A DNA stretch of 64,000 nt from contig CAJCBL010000302.1 of the NCBI GenBank assembly GCA_903960515.1, positions 28,820 through 92,819 on the forward strand. The letters run 5' to 3'. This DNA is from an uncultured Verrucomicrobiota bacterium. GTDB taxonomy: Bacteria; Verrucomicrobiota; Verrucomicrobiia; Opitutales; Opitutaceae. Below, piece after piece: positions 9,089 through 19,074 of this stretch; position 1 is the first letter of the stretch; each line of letters starts with the position of its first letter. The notes under the pieces were generated by a model that saw only the letters and a list, made by a program, of their open reading frames with translations, was not told the DNA's origin and did not search any database. A program made the translations under genes and the position numbers.

Positions 9089-9670
9089 TCAGGCGGCTGC
9101 GGTGGGAGTCTTGGCGTGGACCACTTCCACGCGGCGGAAGGGGAATCCGAGCAGCTTGAGCAGCTCGCGTCCTTCGTCGTCGGTGCCGGCGGTGGTGACC
9201 AGGGAAATATCGAGACCCATGGTGCGCTTGGTGTTCTCCAACGAGATCTCGGGGAAGATCGAGTAGTCGGAAACGCCCAAGTTGTAGTTGCCGTTGCCGT
9301 CAAACTTGGTGGGCACGCCGCGGAAATCGCGGATGGCCGGCAAAGCGACCACGAGCAGGCGGGAGAGGAAGTGCCACATATTGTCGCTGCGAAGAGTGAC
9401 GGTGGCACCCACGACCTGGCCGGCGCGGAGCTTGAAGTTGGCGATGTCCTTGCGGGCCTTCGTGAGCACGGCCTTCTGGCCGGCGATCGACGAGAGGTCG
9501 CGCTGGCTGTCGGCGATGACATTCTTGTCGGCGCCAGCATTGATGCCAGTGTTGAGAACCACCTTGACAATGCGAGGCAGTTGATGCGGGTTCGTGTATC
9601 CACGGCTCTGTTTAAGAGCGGGAATGACGACCTCGAGATAGTGTTTCTTAAGTTGCGGAACGTTCTTCAT
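9089..9670 (-). CDS. rplE: Large ribosomal subunit protein L5
   Basis: [40 protein letters not shown] and the [16 protein letters not shown] block are diagnostic of L5, the 5S rRNA-binding protein that contacts P-site tRNA. It has 193 residues, normal for the family. It starts 56 bp after rplX and ends 8 bp before rpsN. Confidence 0.97.
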   Translation of the reverse strand: MKNVPQLKKHYLEVVIPALKQSRGYTNPHQLPRIVKVVLNTGINAGADKNVIADSQRDLSSIAGQKAVLTKARKDIANFKLRAGQVVGATVTLRSDNMWHFLSRLLVVALPAIRDFRGVPTKFDGNGNYNLGVSDYSIFPEISLENTKRTMGLDISLVTTAGTDDEGRELLKLLGFPFRRVEVVHAKTPTAAA

Positions 9671-9725
9671 GGGTGTGCGCCGGATTACCGACCCGGCAGC
9701 GTGGTAAGTTGGTCAGACTGACAAC

Positions 9726-10001
9726 TCAGGACGCAGCTTTACCAGCTTTTTTTGAAGCGGGTTTGTCGGCTGCGGTCACCACCTTAAGGTTGGAGACATG
9801 TACAGAGCCTTCGCGCTCTACGATACGGCCCTGGGGATTCGCCTGCGATTTCTTCTCGTGGCGCTTGATCATGGCGACTCCTTCAACAATGGCGCGCTGC
9901 TTGATGGGCAGGATATCGAGTACCTTGCCCTGCTTGCCAGTGTGGGAGCCGGAGATAACGGTGACAGCGTCGCCGCGTTTGATGTGGAATTTCTGCTTCA
10001 T
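9726..10001 (-). CDS. rplX: Large ribosomal subunit protein L24
   Basis: The KOW motif is clear in FHIKRGDAVTVISGSHTGKQ and GKVLDILPIKQRAIVEGV. L24 is an early 50S assembly protein. At 91 residues it is a little shorter than average and ends in a Lys/Ala tail. Its ATG overlaps the rplN stop by one base (TGATG), so translation is probably coupled. Confidence 0.96.
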   Translation of the reverse strand: MKQKFHIKRGDAVTVISGSHTGKQGKVLDILPIKQRAIVEGVAMIKRHEKKSQANPQGRIVEREGSVHVSNLKVVTAADKPASKKAGKAAS

Positions 10002-10366
10002 CAGAGAACCTCCGGAGCCAACGAGACGATCTTCATGAAATTTTTCGCACGCAGTTCGCGAGCGACGGGCCCGAAGATACGGGTGCCCTTCGGGTTGCCA
10101 TCGGCGTCGATGATGACGACGGCGTTGCTGTCGAAGCGCAGATAGCTGCCATCGGCGCGATGCAAGGCGGCGCGAGTGCGAACGATGACGGCCTTTACGA
10201 CCTCACCCTTCTTCACGGTCGCATCCGGAGTGCTTTCCTTGATGTGGATAGTGATGGTATCACCCACACCCGCAGTGCGGGTGTTTTGGCCCATGCGACT
10301 AATCATCATCGCCCTGCGGGCGCCGGTGTTGTCGGCAACATCTACCCATGAACGCATTTGGATCAT
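10001..10366 (-). CDS. rplN: Large ribosomal subunit protein L14
   Basis: [20 protein letters not shown] and [20 protein letters not shown] with [20 protein letters not shown] are the L14 signature. The protein sits at the 50S interface and is the binding site of the silencing factor RsfS. It has 121 residues, normal length. It lies between rpsQ and rplX. Confidence 0.97.
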   Translation of the reverse strand: MIQMRSWVDVADNTGARRAMMISRMGQNTRTAGVGDTITIHIKESTPDATVKKGEVVKAVIVRTRAALHRADGSYLRFDSNAVVIIDADGNPKGTRIFGPVARELRAKNFMKIVSLAPEVL

Positions 10367-10372
10367 AGTATG

Positions 10373-10675
10373 TTACTCCTTGGGGGCTTCGAGGTTGGCT
10401 TCGACCGCGACGACTGCGTCGGTGTGGACGATCTTGATCAAGCGCCAGCGCTTGAGGCGGCTGAGCGGACGAGTCTCCATGATCTGGACCTGATCACCGA
10501 TCTTGGTCTCGTTCTTTTCGTCGTGCACGTGCAGAACGGTCTTGCGATTGATGACCTTCCGATAACGCGGGTGCGGGATCTTGTAGGCGATGGTGACCTT
10601 GACGGACTTGTCACCCATGCGGCTTGTGACAAAGCCCAGCAGGGTTTTCCGTTGGGTACGAATGGCGGCTTCCAT
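10373..10675 (-). CDS. rpsQ: Small ribosomal subunit protein S17
   Basis: The OB-fold core RKTLLGFVTSRMGDKSVKVT and KIGDQVQIMETRPLSRLKRW matches S17, which binds the 5' domain of 16S rRNA. It has 100 residues, slightly longer than the 80-90 average because of its C-terminal tail (VAVEANLEAPKE). It lies between rpmC and rplN, as usual. Confidence 0.96.
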   Translation of the reverse strand: MEAAIRTQRKTLLGFVTSRMGDKSVKVTIAYKIPHPRYRKVINRKTVLHVHDEKNETKIGDQVQIMETRPLSRLKRWRLIKIVHTDAVVAVEANLEAPKE

Positions 10676-10693
10676 AGTCTGGGGCGCTCCGGG

Positions 10694-10909
10694 TTATCGG
10701 GCGGCCGCGGGAGCCGCGGCGACCTGCTTCTTTTCGGTGAGGATGGTTTCCAGCCGGGCGATGTCCTTGCGATACGCCTTGAACGTATGCGGCTTCTCGA
10801 CCTGACCGGTGTGCTTGCGCAGGTTGGACTGCAGCAAAGTCTCGCGGGTCTCGCTGAGCTTTTTTTCAATCTCCTTTACGGAGAGCTCGCGGATGTCCTT
10901 GGGTTTCAT
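10694..10909 (-). CDS. rpmC: Large ribosomal subunit protein L29
   Basis: [20 protein letters not shown] and [20 protein letters not shown] form the two-helix L29 protein, which lies at the exit tunnel near the signal recognition particle and trigger factor site. It has 71 residues, normal. It follows rplP, as in standard S10 operons. Confidence 0.95.
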   Translation of the reverse strand: MKPKDIRELSVKEIEKKLSETRETLLQSNLRKHTGQVEKPHTFKAYRKDIARLETILTEKKQVAAAPAAAR

Positions 10910-10944
10910 GGCGTATCTATAGGTGGCTGCTGTGGGGGGCGCGC

Positions 10945-11367
10945 TTAGGCCGCAACGCCCTCACGGGCGATGAAACGGCAACGGCAGGGCAGCTTGGTGT
11001 CAGCCAAGCGCATGGCCTCGCGGGCGATGGTGAGAGAAACACCGGCGACCTCGAAGAGGATCGCGCCGGGCTTGATGAGGGCAACGTAGAACTCGACCGG
11101 GCCCTTACCGCGACCCATGCGGGTCTCGGCAGGCTTCTTGGTCACCGGAGTGTGCGGGAACACCCGGATCCAGACTTTGCCCTTACGCTTGAGGTGGCGG
11201 TTGATGGCCACACGAGCGGCTTCGAGTTGCTTGCCGTCCATACGGACGCGAGACATTGCCTGGATGCCGAATTCGCCGAAGGCGAGCGTGTTACCGCGTT
11301 TGGCATTGCCAGCGTTGCTACCCTTCTGGGCGCGACGGTATTTGGTGCGTGCAGGTTGGAGCGCCAT
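10945..11367 (-). CDS. rplP: Large ribosomal subunit protein L16
   Basis: [40 protein letters not shown] and [20 protein letters not shown] are the L16 signature. The protein supports A-site tRNA accommodation. It has 140 residues, normal length. It begins 8 bp after rpsC in transcription order. Confidence 0.97.
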   Translation of the reverse strand: MALQPARTKYRRAQKGSNAGNAKRGNTLAFGEFGIQAMSRVRMDGKQLEAARVAINRHLKRKGKVWIRVFPHTPVTKKPAETRMGRGKGPVEFYVALIKPGAILFEVAGVSLTIAREAMRLADTKLPCRCRFIAREGVAA

Positions 11368-11374
11368 GGCGAAA

Positions 11375-12010
11375 TCAGTTGTTGTTGTCGGTATCCTTCT
11401 TGCAGATCCAGCACTTCACGCCGATCTTGCCATATACGGTGTGGGCCTCGGCGAAACCATAGTCAATGTTTTCGCGGAGGGTGTGGAGCGGCACGCGGCC
11501 GATGCGCTGAAGTTCGCGACGGGCGATTTCCGAACCGCCCAAGCGGCCGGAGGCCTGAATCTTGATGCCGTCGGCGCCGATGCTCATGGCCATCTGCATG
11601 GCCTTCTTCATGGCGCGGCGGTAGGAGATGCGGCGCTCGATTTGCAGAGCTACGTTCTCGGCCACGAGCTGCGCTTCGATCTCCGGCTTCTTGACCTCCT
11701 GAATGTCGAGGAGGATCTCCTTACCGGTGAGCTTGGCGAGGTCTTCTTTGATCTTCTCGACCTCCTGGCCCTTGCGTCCGATGACGATGCCGGGGCGGGC
11801 GGTGAAGATCTTGACACGCACGCGGTTTGCGGCGCGCTCGATAAAGATGCGCGGCACGGAGGCAAGCTTAAGCTTCTCCATGAGCTGAGCGCGGATCTTG
11901 TGGTCCTCAATGATGAGGAGGCCGAATTCCTTCTTGCGTGCGAACCAGCGCGACTGCCAGTTGCGGCGGACGGCCAGGCGGAACCCGATCGGATTGGTCT
12001 TTTGTCCCAT
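11375..12010 (-). CDS. rpsC: Small ribosomal subunit protein S3
   Basis: The start is ATG 12010 ([20 protein letters not shown]); the track ORF extends 41 residues into rplV in the wrong frame. A KH domain with [19 protein letters not shown] and the C-terminal [20 protein letters not shown] identify S3, part of the mRNA entry channel and its helicase activity. It has 211 residues, normal length. Confidence 0.97.
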   Translation of the reverse strand: MGQKTNPIGFRLAVRRNWQSRWFARKKEFGLLIIEDHKIRAQLMEKLKLASVPRIFIERAANRVRVKIFTARPGIVIGRKGQEVEKIKEDLAKLTGKEILLDIQEVKKPEIEAQLVAENVALQIERRISYRRAMKKAMQMAMSIGADGIKIQASGRLGGSEIARRELQRIGRVPLHTLRENIDYGFAEAHTVYGKIGVKCWICKKDTDNNN

Positions 12011-12014
12011 GGCG

Positions 12015-12359
12015 TTACTTAGTTGCAGCGACTTCGGAGACGATGATGCGGATGTGCGACATCTTCTTACGGCGGGGCATCGCGGTACCGCGAGCTCCGG
12101 CCTTGAAGCGCTTAAGCACGGGGCCATTCTCAATCACGGCGCTGGACACGATGAGATTATCGGCGGAGAGGTTGTTGTTGTTTTCGGCATTGGCGATGGC
12201 CGACTTCAACGTCTTGGCAATGAGGCGGGCGGACTTGCGCGGGACCAGTGTCACCAGTGCGAGGGCCTCGGGCGCGGGCATTCCCTGGATTTCGCGAGCG
12301 ACCTCGCGCATCTTCTTGGGGGACATCCGGGCGAACCGGGTAATGGCTTGGACTTCCAT
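12015..12359 (-). CDS. rplV: Large ribosomal subunit protein L22
   Basis: [20 protein letters not shown] and the tunnel-loop region [22 protein letters not shown] are L22. Its extended hairpin lines the exit tunnel, and macrolide resistance changes map there in other bacteria. It has 114 residues, normal length. It ends 4 bp before rpsC. Confidence 0.96.
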   Translation of the reverse strand: MEVQAITRFARMSPKKMREVAREIQGMPAPEALALVTLVPRKSARLIAKTLKSAIANAENNNNLSADNLIVSSAVIENGPVLKRFKAGARGTAMPRRKKMSHIRIIVSEVAATK

Positions 12360-12426
12360 GTTTGTGGTGTTTTGGGGGTGGCCGCCGGGCCCGCTTTGGC
12401 GGGCTTAGGCGGCGCGTCCAGTTACA

Positions 12427-12702
12427 TCAGGCGACCTTGGCGGTGTGGGAGCCGTGCGCTTTGAAGAAGCGCGTCGGGGCGAATTCGCCAAGTTTGTGGC
12501 CGACCATGTTTTCCGTCACGAAGACGGGGACGAAGGCCTTGCCATTATGGACGTTGAAGGTGACACCGACAAAGTCGGGAGTAATGGTCGAGCGGCGCGA
12601 CCACGTCTGGATGGGCTTCTTGTTGCCCGACTTCTTCGCTTTCTCGAATTTCTCGAGAACGTGAGCATCTACGAAGAAGCCTTTCTTGATTGAACGAGCC
12701 AT
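12427..12702 (-). CDS. rpsS: Small ribosomal subunit protein S19
   Basis: [40 protein letters not shown] and [17 protein letters not shown] are the S19 signature. S19 pairs with S13 at the 30S head. It has 91 residues, normal length. It lies between rplB and rplV. Confidence 0.97.
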   Translation of the reverse strand: MARSIKKGFFVDAHVLEKFEKAKKSGNKKPIQTWSRRSTITPDFVGVTFNVHNGKAFVPVFVTENMVGHKLGEFAPTRFFKAHGSHTAKVA

Positions 12703-12737
12703 GGCGTGAAAACGTTTGGGTTACGCGGCGACGGGGT

Positions 12738-13601
12738 TTACTTTTTGCCGCGCGGCGGACGGCCGTTCTTGCGGGTGATAATTTGCGAACTGGTGGTCTT
12801 GGAGCGCTTGCGCGTCGGGAAACCCTTGCACAATTGACCCCACGGGGAGACGAGATGCTGGCGACCGCCACCACCCTTGGATTTGCCCTGGCCACCACCG
12901 TTGGGGTGATCGCAAGGATTCATCGCCACACCGCGAACGCGGGGGCGGATGCCCAGCCAACGAGCGCGGCCGGCCTTGCCGAGGGACTGGTTCATATGGT
13001 CACCGTTGCCGACTTCACCGATGGTGGCGCGGCAGCGTTTGTTGACCATGCGGATTTCACCGCTGGGGAGGCGAATGATGGCGTTGTCGCCTTCGATATT
13101 CACCAACTGAGCGCTATTGCCAGCCGAGCGGGCGAGCACAGCACGCTGGCCGGGCTTGAGCTCCACGCAGTGGATGTAGGTGGAAGCCGGGATCATCGAC
13201 AGCGGGTAGGAGCAGCCAACGAGAAACTCGTCGGGCACCTTGTTGCTGGAAATCACCTTGGCTCCGACCTTCAGCCCCTTGGGGGCGATGATGTAGCGCT
13301 TCTCGCCATCGACATAGGCGAGCAGGGCCAGATTGGCCGAGCGATTGGGATCGTACTCGAGCGCCTGGACGGCTGCCGGAATATCGAGCTTGTCGCGACG
13401 GAAATCGATGATGCGATAGCGGCGCTTGTGGCCACCGCCGCGGCGGAAGGAGGTCGCGCGACCGTGGCAGTTGCGACCGCCGGATTTGCGAGCTGCCTCG
13501 GTGAGGCGGGGCTCGGGGCGCTTCTTCGAGAGCTCCTGATCCACATTGAGGATCGTGAAGCGCAGCGAGGGCGTGAGAGGACGGAATGACTTGAGAGGCA
13601 T
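12738..13601 (-). CDS. rplB: Large ribosomal subunit protein L2
   Basis: [17 protein letters not shown], the central SH3-like domain and [20 protein letters not shown] identify L2, the core 50S protein at the peptidyl-transferase region. The highly conserved loop reads [11 protein letters not shown] instead of the common MNPVDHPHGGG, so two positions differ while the first His is kept. It has 287 residues, slightly longer than average. Confidence 0.97.
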   Translation of the reverse strand: MPLKSFRPLTPSLRFTILNVDQELSKKRPEPRLTEAARKSGGRNCHGRATSFRRGGGHKRRYRIIDFRRDKLDIPAAVQALEYDPNRSANLALLAYVDGEKRYIIAPKGLKVGAKVISSNKVPDEFLVGCSYPLSMIPASTYIHCVELKPGQRAVLARSAGNSAQLVNIEGDNAIIRLPSGEIRMVNKRCRATIGEVGNGDHMNQSLGKAGRARWLGIRPRVRGVAMNPCDHPNGGGQGKSKGGGGRQHLVSPWGQLCKGFPTRKRSKTTSSQIITRKNGRPPRGKK

Positions 13602-13623
13602 GGTGGTGTCTCCAGGGTGCGGC

Positions 13624-13908
13624 TCAAATGAGCTCGATCTTGTCGCCCTGTTTGAGGGTCACGATAGCCTTCTTGTAGTCCGAGCGAACGCTGGGGCGAC
13701 CGGCGCGGGACTTCTTGGGCTTTCCTTTGATGTTCATGGTGTTCACCCGTGTGACGGTCACCTTGAACGTGGCTTCGACGGCGGAGCGGATGTGCTGCTT
13801 CGTGGCGTCGCGAAAGACCTCGAAAGTATATTGGCCAAAATCGGAAGAGAGCTTGTTGGTCTTCTCCGTGAGGCGAACGGTTTTAAGAACTTCGTAGGCG
13901 GGTTTCAT
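13624..13908 (-). CDS. rplW: Large ribosomal subunit protein L23
   Basis: The start is ATG 13908 ([20 protein letters not shown]), which overlaps the rplD stop by one base (TGATG); the longer track ORF enters rplD. The segment [20 protein letters not shown] with [19 protein letters not shown] is L23, the docking site for trigger factor and SRP at the tunnel exit. It has 94 residues, normal length. Confidence 0.96.
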   Translation of the reverse strand: MKPAYEVLKTVRLTEKTNKLSSDFGQYTFEVFRDATKQHIRSAVEATFKVTVTRVNTMNIKGKPKKSRAGRPSVRSDYKKAIVTLKQGDKIELI

Positions 13909-14543
13909 CAATTGCCTCCCTTTGTCATGCGGGCGAGGACGTTCTCGAGGGCCTTCTCGGAAAGAATCAACTTCCGGTATTGGCACAGATCGAGGGTGTT
14001 GAGCAACGCTGCGTCCTGGGTGGACACGCGGTCAATATTGCGGGCAGCCAAGCGTACTTCCTTGGCGAACGGGGCGTCGACGATGAGGATCTTGCCCTCG
14101 GGGGCGATCGCACCCATGAGTTGGCTGATCACCTTGGTCTTGGAGGCCTTGGCCTCAAAACGCTCGATGATCTCGATCTCGCCGGCTACGGCGCGATCGA
14201 AGAACGCGCGCTTCAGCGCGAGGCTCTTCACCTTCTCGTTAATCTTCTGGGAGAAGTCGCGGGGACGCGGGCCGAAAACGACGCCGCCACCCGACCAAAG
14301 CGGGGAACGAGTCGAGCCAGCACGAGCGCGGCCGGTGCCCTTCTGCTTGAAAGGCTTCTTGCCGCCGCCGCGCACTTCACCCTTGGTCTTGGTGCTGCGC
14401 GTGCCCTGACGGGCGTTGGCTCGGTGGGCAACGACGACCTGCTTGACTGCCTGCAGGCCCTTATCGCCTTCGAAAACCTCGATGCCGTCGAATTCCTTTT
14501 CGACCGACTGCGAGCCATCAACTGTATAAACTTTTAGCTTCAT
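13908..14543 (-). CDS. rplD: Large ribosomal subunit protein L4
   Basis: [40 protein letters not shown] and [20 protein letters not shown] are the L4 signature, with the long tunnel loop intact. In enterobacteria L4 also represses the S10 operon; that role is not shown here. The start is preceded on the minus strand by AAGGAG about 8 bp upstream, one of the few clear Shine-Dalgarno sites in this cluster. It has 211 residues. Confidence 0.97.
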   Translation of the reverse strand: MKLKVYTVDGSQSVEKEFDGIEVFEGDKGLQAVKQVVVAHRANARQGTRSTKTKGEVRGGGKKPFKQKGTGRARAGSTRSPLWSGGGVVFGPRPRDFSQKINEKVKSLALKRAFFDRAVAGEIEIIERFEAKASKTKVISQLMGAIAPEGKILIVDAPFAKEVRLAARNIDRVSTQDAALLNTLDLCQYRKLILSEKALENVLARMTKGGN

Positions 14544-14566
14544 GTCTTGGCGCTCCTTATAGCGGT

Positions 14567-15205
14567 TCAGGCTTTGACCGCCTTGATGGCGGAGCGGATG
14601 ATGACGTCGGAGCCATTGGCACCGGGAATCGCGCCGCGGACGAGCAGCAGATTCTTGTCGGCCAAGACCTTGACGACTTTGAGGTTTTGCACGGTACGGC
14701 TCACCGAGCCCATGTGTCCGGGCATCTTCTGGTTCTTGAAGACGCGGCCGGGGGTCTGGCGCATGCCGATGGCACCGATACGGCGATGGAACATCGAACC
14801 GTGGGAGGCGGGACCGCCTGCAACCCGGAAACGACGTACTACGCCTTGGAAGCCCTTGCCCTTGGTGACGCCGATGACGTCCACAAGCTGGCCTTCCTTG
14901 AAAATTTCGACGGTGACTACATCGCCGGCCTTGGCTGTGGGAGCGGCCGGGAGGCGCACTTCGGACAGACGGCTGACGGGTGCAACACCGGCCTTCTTAA
15001 GATGACCGAGCTCAGGCTGGCTGAGACGGCTCTCTTTTTGGGGGCCGAAACCGAGCTGGACGGCATTATAGCCATCGCTAGCCACGGTCTTGACCTGGAC
15101 TACCGGGCAGGGACCGGCTTCGACTACGGTGACGGGGATGAGGGCGTTGTCGCCATCATACACCTGCGTCATCCCTACTTTCTTACCTAGGAGTGTTTGG
15201 ATCAT
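14567..15205 (-). CDS. rplC: Large ribosomal subunit protein L3
   Basis: MIQTLLGKKVGMTQVYDGD and GVTKGKGFQGVVRRFRVAGG followed by PASHGSMFHR identify L3, an early 50S assembly protein whose loop approaches the peptidyl-transferase centre. It has 212 residues, normal length. About 100 bp separate it from rpsJ, unusually long for this cluster. Confidence 0.97.
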   Translation of the reverse strand: MIQTLLGKKVGMTQVYDGDNALIPVTVVEAGPCPVVQVKTVASDGYNAVQLGFGPQKESRLSQPELGHLKKAGVAPVSRLSEVRLPAAPTAKAGDVVTVEIFKEGQLVDVIGVTKGKGFQGVVRRFRVAGGPASHGSMFHRRIGAIGMRQTPGRVFKNQKMPGHMGSVSRTVQNLKVVKVLADKNLLLVRGAIPGANGSDVIIRSAIKAVKA

Positions 15206-15255
15206 GTTTCTAAGCGGTAGGTGGAGGTTATCCGTTTACGTGACCTACATTAGAC

Positions 15256-15285
15256 GCGGCGCCCGCGAGGGCGGGCCGTCGCCTA
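15256..15285 (-). promoter_or_regulatory. GC-rich hairpin between rpsJ and rplC
   Basis: In the 91-bp spacer after rpsJ, the minus strand can fold GCCCGC with GCGGGC around a 4-base loop, extended by GGCG/CGCC with a bulge. No U-tract follows. It could be a processing or attenuation structure within the S10 operon; this is a structural observation only. Confidence 0.3.
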
Positions 15286-15306
15286 AAGATTGGAAGGTTC
15301 AGACCG

Positions 15307-15615
15307 TCATACGTTGATCGTGATGTCAACGCCAGAAGGGAGGTTTAATTTTTTAAGTTCGTCGACCGTCTGCGCCGTCGGCTCGATGATGTCGAGCAGA
15401 CGCTTGTGCGTACGGATTTCGAACTGCTCCATGGACTTCTTGTCCACGTGGGGCGAGCGATTGACCGAGAGCTTCTCGATGCGTGTGGGGAGCGGGATCG
15501 GGCCGGACACGCGGGCGCCGGAGCGCTTCGCGGTCTCTACGATCTCGGCGGCCGACTGATCGATGATACGATAGTCGTAGCCCTGAAGTTTGATGCGGAT
15601 GCGTTGACCTTTCAT
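15307..15615 (-). CDS. rpsJ: Small ribosomal subunit protein S10
   Basis: The start is ATG 15615 ([20 protein letters not shown]); the track ORF extends into fusA in another frame. [20 protein letters not shown] and the RTHKRLLDI block are the S10/NusE signature. Besides its place in the 30S head, S10 is the antitermination partner of NusB. It has 102 residues, normal length. It directly follows fusA; the tuf gene usual at this point is missing. Confidence 0.97.
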   Translation of the reverse strand: MKGQRIRIKLQGYDYRIIDQSAAEIVETAKRSGARVSGPIPLPTRIEKLSVNRSPHVDKKSMEQFEIRTHKRLLDIIEPTAQTVDELKKLNLPSGVDITINV

Positions 15616-15628
15616 GGGAGCGTCGGGC

Positions 15629-17806
15629 TTACGTGCGCGCAGGTGCGCGGGTGGACGTTTCAACGATGCGGGTAAGAACCTGGTTGGGCACTTGATCGAA
15701 GTGCGAAGGTTCCATCGAGTAAGAGGCACGGCCCTTGGACAGGGAGCGAATGTCGGTTGCGTAACCGAACATGGTTTCGAGCGGCACAATGGCGGTGATG
15801 ATGCAGGCGCCGTCGCGCATCTCTTGGCCTTGGATCTGGCCGCGGCGACGGTTGATGTCGCCCATGATGTCGCCCTGGTATTCTTCCGGGACGGTCACTT
15901 CGACCTTCATGTTGGGCTCGAGCAGGATGGGAGCAGCGGTCTTCATCGCCTCCTTGAAGGCGAAAATACCGGCCATCTTAAAGGCGATTTCCGAGCTATC
16001 AACCGGATGGAAGGAACCGTCGACCAAGCGGGCGCAGATATCGACCACCGGGTAACCGGCGATCGTGCCGTTCTTGGCACCTTCGTGGATGCCTTCGATC
16101 GAGGGCTTGATGAATTCCTTCGGGATAACGCCGCCTACGGTGTCGTTGACGACCTCGTTGCCCTTGCCCTTTTCGTTGGGCTCCAGCGTGATGCACACGT
16201 GTCCGTACTGGCCCTTACCACCGGTCTGGCGGATGAACTTTCCTTCGCCTTCGGCCTTCTTGGTAATGGTTTCGCGGTACGCGATCTGGGGCTTGCCGGC
16301 TTCGGCATCAACCTTGAATTCGCGCAACATACGATCGCGGATGATCTCCAGATGCAACTCGCCCATGCCGGCGATGATGGTCTGACCGGTTTCGGCATCG
16401 GTGGAGACGCGGAAGGTCGGATCCTCGGCGGCGAGGCGGGCCAACGCGGTACCCATCTTCTCCTGGTCGGCCTTGGTCTTGGGCTCGATCGACATGGAGA
16501 TAACGGTTTCCGGGAAGGACGGCGGCTCGAGGCGGATATCGACATCCTCGTCACGCAGCGTGTCGCCGGTGATGACATCCTTGATGCCAACCACCGCGCA
16601 GATGTCGCCGGCGTAGGCGATATCGATCTCTTCCTTGTCCATGGCGCGCATCAGCAGCAGGCGCGAAACGCGTTCGCTGCGGCGGGTGCGGGGGTTGTAC
16701 ATCGACTGCCCCTTCTTGAGCTGGCCCTGGTAGACGCGGCAGAAAACCAAACGTCCGACAAAGGGATCGCTCCAAAGCTTGAAGGCGATGGCCACGGTCT
16801 TCTCGCGATCGTCAGCCTTGGCAACAACGGGCTCGCCGTCGCTGTTCTGGGCCTTGCACTCAGGAATATCGGTGGGGGCCGGGAGATAGTTGACCACGCA
16901 GTCGAGGAGGCGCTGCACGCCCTTCTTCTTGAAAGCGGAGCCGGGGATCACACCGACGATCTTCATCGCAACGGTGGCCTTGCGGATACCGATGGCGAGC
17001 TCAGCGGCGCTGATTTCGCCGCCGGCGAGATACTTCTCGGCGATGGCGTCATCGCTGTCGGCCACGGCTTCGATCAGGGCATCGCGATATTGCTTCGCGT
17101 CGTCCTTCATATCGGCCGGGATCTCGACGATCTTCGGAATCATGCCCAGCGGGTCGGCGGCATTCTCTTCGAAGAGATAGGCGACACCGTGCACCAGATC
17201 GACCAAACCGGCGAAGTTTTCCTCGGCACCGATCGGCAAATAGAGCGGATGGGCGTTGGCCTTCAGCTTGGAACGCATCTCATCGACGCAAGCCAAGAAG
17301 TTGGCGCCCACGCGATCCATCTTATTGACGAACGCCAAACGCGGCACGCGGTACTTGTTGGCCTGGCGCCAGACCGTCTCGGACTGGGGCTGCACACGAC
17401 CTACGGCGCAGAAAACGGCAACTGCACCATCGAGCACGCGCAGGGAGCGCTCCACCTCGGCCGTGAAATCCACGTGTCCGGGGGTGTCGATGATATTGAT
17501 GCGGGTCTTGATGCCCTTGAAGGCGCCCACGGAGGGCACCCAAGCGCAGGAAATAGCGGCGGAGGTGATCGTGATACCACGCTCGCGCTCCTGCTCCATC
17601 CAGTCGGTTACGGTGCTACCTTCATGCACCTCGCCCATCTTGTGGACGGCGCCGGTGTAGAAAAGGATGCGCTCGGTGCAGGTGGTTTTACCTGCATCGA
17701 TGTGGGCCGCGATGCCGATATTGCGCGTCCACTCCATAGGAGCGGGACGAGCGGGGGCATTGACTGCGGACAGTTGGGATTTCTCCGTGACGATCGAGAG
17801 TGACAT
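15629..17806 (-). CDS. fusA: Translation elongation factor G
   Basis: EF-G catalyses GTP-driven translocation and, with RRF, ribosome recycling. The G motifs are complete: AHIDAGKTT (G1), RGITITSAA (G2), DTPGHVDF (G3), and NKMDRVGA (G4). Domains II-V follow, including GMGELHLEI and the C-terminal [12 protein letters not shown]. Three starts are possible: GTG 17830 (GTGA overlap with the rpsG stop), ATG 17806 used here, or ATG 17737, which would give the usual length of about 700. None has a good Shine-Dalgarno sequence. Confidence 0.97.
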   Translation of the reverse strand: MSLSIVTEKSQLSAVNAPARPAPMEWTRNIGIAAHIDAGKTTCTERILFYTGAVHKMGEVHEGSTVTDWMEQERERGITITSAAISCAWVPSVGAFKGIKTRINIIDTPGHVDFTAEVERSLRVLDGAVAVFCAVGRVQPQSETVWRQANKYRVPRLAFVNKMDRVGANFLACVDEMRSKLKANAHPLYLPIGAEENFAGLVDLVHGVAYLFEENAADPLGMIPKIVEIPADMKDDAKQYRDALIEAVADSDDAIAEKYLAGGEISAAELAIGIRKATVAMKIVGVIPGSAFKKKGVQRLLDCVVNYLPAPTDIPECKAQNSDGEPVVAKADDREKTVAIAFKLWSDPFVGRLVFCRVYQGQLKKGQSMYNPRTRRSERVSRLLLMRAMDKEEIDIAYAGDICAVVGIKDVITGDTLRDEDVDIRLEPPSFPETVISMSIEPKTKADQEKMGTALARLAAEDPTFRVSTDAETGQTIIAGMGELHLEIIRDRMLREFKVDAEAGKPQIAYRETITKKAEGEGKFIRQTGGKGQYGHVCITLEPNEKGKGNEVVNDTVGGVIPKEFIKPSIEGIHEGAKNGTIAGYPVVDICARLVDGSFHPVDSSEIAFKMAGIFAFKEAMKTAAPILLEPNMKVEVTVPEEYQGDIMGDINRRRGQIQGQEMRDGACIITAIVPLETMFGYATDIRSLSKGRASYSMEPSHFDQVPNQVLTRIVETSTRAPART

Positions 17807-17826
17807 GTCGGTCGAGGGAGTGCGGC

Positions 17827-18300
17827 TCACCAGCGCAGGTGGGCGAAGGCGCGATTGGCCTGCGCCATCTTGTGGGTGTCTTCCTTCTTCTTCACCACGG
17901 TGCCCGTATTGTTATAGGCATCGACGATCTCGGCGGCCAAGGCGTCGCGCATCGTCGTGCCCTTGCGGGAGTAGGCGGCGTCGACCACCCAGCGAATCCC
18001 GAGGGATTCCTGGCGCTCGAAAGAAAGTTCTACCGGCACCTGGTAGGTGGCGCCACCAACGCGGCGGCTCTTCACCTCGATGCGGGGGCGGGCGTTTTCC
18101 AACGCACCGGTGAGAATTTCGACGGGGTTGCCCTTTTCGAGCTTCTCCGAGGCCTTCTCGAAGGCACCGTAAACGATGCGCTGCGCGAGGCTCTTCTTGC
18201 CGCTCACCATGATCGCGTTGATCAGGTGGGAGACGAGGGTATTCTGGTAGCGGATGTCCGGAGTTACCGGCCGCTTGGTTGCTCTACGACGGCGTGACAT
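17827..18300 (-). CDS. rpsG: Small ribosomal subunit protein S7
   Basis: MSRRRRATKRPVTPDIRYQN, VSHLINAIMVSGKKSLAQRI and ARPRIEVKSRRVGGATYQVP are the S7 signature. S7 nucleates 30S head assembly and represses the str operon in enterobacteria. It has 157 residues, normal length. The rpsL-rpsG-fusA order is conserved. Confidence 0.97.
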   Translation of the reverse strand: MSRRRRATKRPVTPDIRYQNTLVSHLINAIMVSGKKSLAQRIVYGAFEKASEKLEKGNPVEILTGALENARPRIEVKSRRVGGATYQVPVELSFERQESLGIRWVVDAAYSRKGTTMRDALAAEIVDAYNNTGTVVKKKEDTHKMAQANRAFAHLRW

Positions 18301-18308
18301 GGCGGAGG

Positions 18309-18695
18309 TTAGGCTTTCTTGGCTTCCTTGGGACGTTTCACGCCGTACTTGGAACGGCTGCGGCGGCGCTTCTCCACACCCACGGCATCAAGGGCGCCGC
18401 GGACGATATGGTAACGCACGCCAGGGAGATCCTTCACGCGGCCGCCGCGCACGAGCACAATTGAATGCTCCTGCAGGTTATGGCCCTCGTCAGGGATGTA
18501 GGAAATCACCTCGGTGCCGTTGGTGAGACGCACCTTCGCCACCTTACGGATGGCCGAATTCGGCTTCTTCGGGGTGCGGGTCATGACCTGCACGCAGACT
18601 CCACGGCGAAAAGGGTTACAGGCCAGAGCCGGCGACTTGGATTTCGCGCGGACTTTCTGGCGACCTTTTCTCACTAGTTGGTTGATCGTAGGCAT
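18309..18695 (-). CDS. rpsL: Small ribosomal subunit protein S12
   Basis: The start is ATG 18695 ([20 protein letters not shown]); the track ORF adds 29 residues of leader. [20 protein letters not shown] and [20 protein letters not shown] cover the decoding-centre loop with its conserved Lys (the classical streptomycin position), and [20 protein letters not shown] completes the family signature. It has 128 residues. This is the first gene of the large cluster, so the main promoter should lie upstream on the minus strand. Confidence 0.97.
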   Translation of the reverse strand: MPTINQLVRKGRQKVRAKSKSPALACNPFRRGVCVQVMTRTPKKPNSAIRKVAKVRLTNGTEVISYIPDEGHNLQEHSIVLVRGGRVKDLPGVRYHIVRGALDAVGVEKRRRSRSKYGVKRPKEAKKA

Positions 18696-19074
18696 GGACG
18701 AAGAAGGAGGAGAATGATGGAAAAGAGGCAGAAGCTGGGGAAGGCCCCAAACCCGTGCAAGCAGTTTTTTGGCAACCTGCACTAATTGTTGTTTTCAGAG
18801 GTGAAATACCCGTCCGGGGCACTGGTCTGGACTGGGGCCCCGGCGCCGAAAACAGGCTACGAGGTCGAAAAATACGAAGCCGGCAGATACGCCAGCGCCC
18901 GGGGGTGTTGTCAACACCGCTGTCGGGACTTTTTTGTGCGCGGCCCGTTTTCCCCTATGAAACGCGCCACAAACACCCGGTAATCCGATACACTCACCGG
19001 GGCCCTCCCGGCCGTGGCCAGCCGTGTCTCCGCAAGCTGCCCACACTCCCCGCCCCTCCCGCCCGCACCCGCGC
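18696..19074. other. Intergenic leader of the ribosomal cluster
   Basis: This gap separates rpsL from the next minus-strand gene. It holds the candidate promoter and palindrome described separately. Otherwise no gene or clear terminator is seen for the upstream transporter gene. rpoB and rpoC, which often precede rpsL, are not here. Confidence 0.5.
18904..18918 (-). promoter_or_regulatory. Palindrome GGTGTTG-T-CAACACC overlapping a TTGACA box
   Basis: A perfect 7+1+7 palindrome lies about 210 bp upstream of rpsL. Read on the minus strand its right half forms TTGACA (18909-18914), an ideal -35 box. The downstream -10 candidate is weak: TATCTG at 19-bp spacing. The palindrome could be an operator, or the box could be chance. 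Confidence 0.4.

Noticed and set aside
15614-17803. 729-codon plus-strand ORF opposite fusA
   Set aside because: Antisense shadow of EF-G rich in Gly/Asp/His; no family resemblance.
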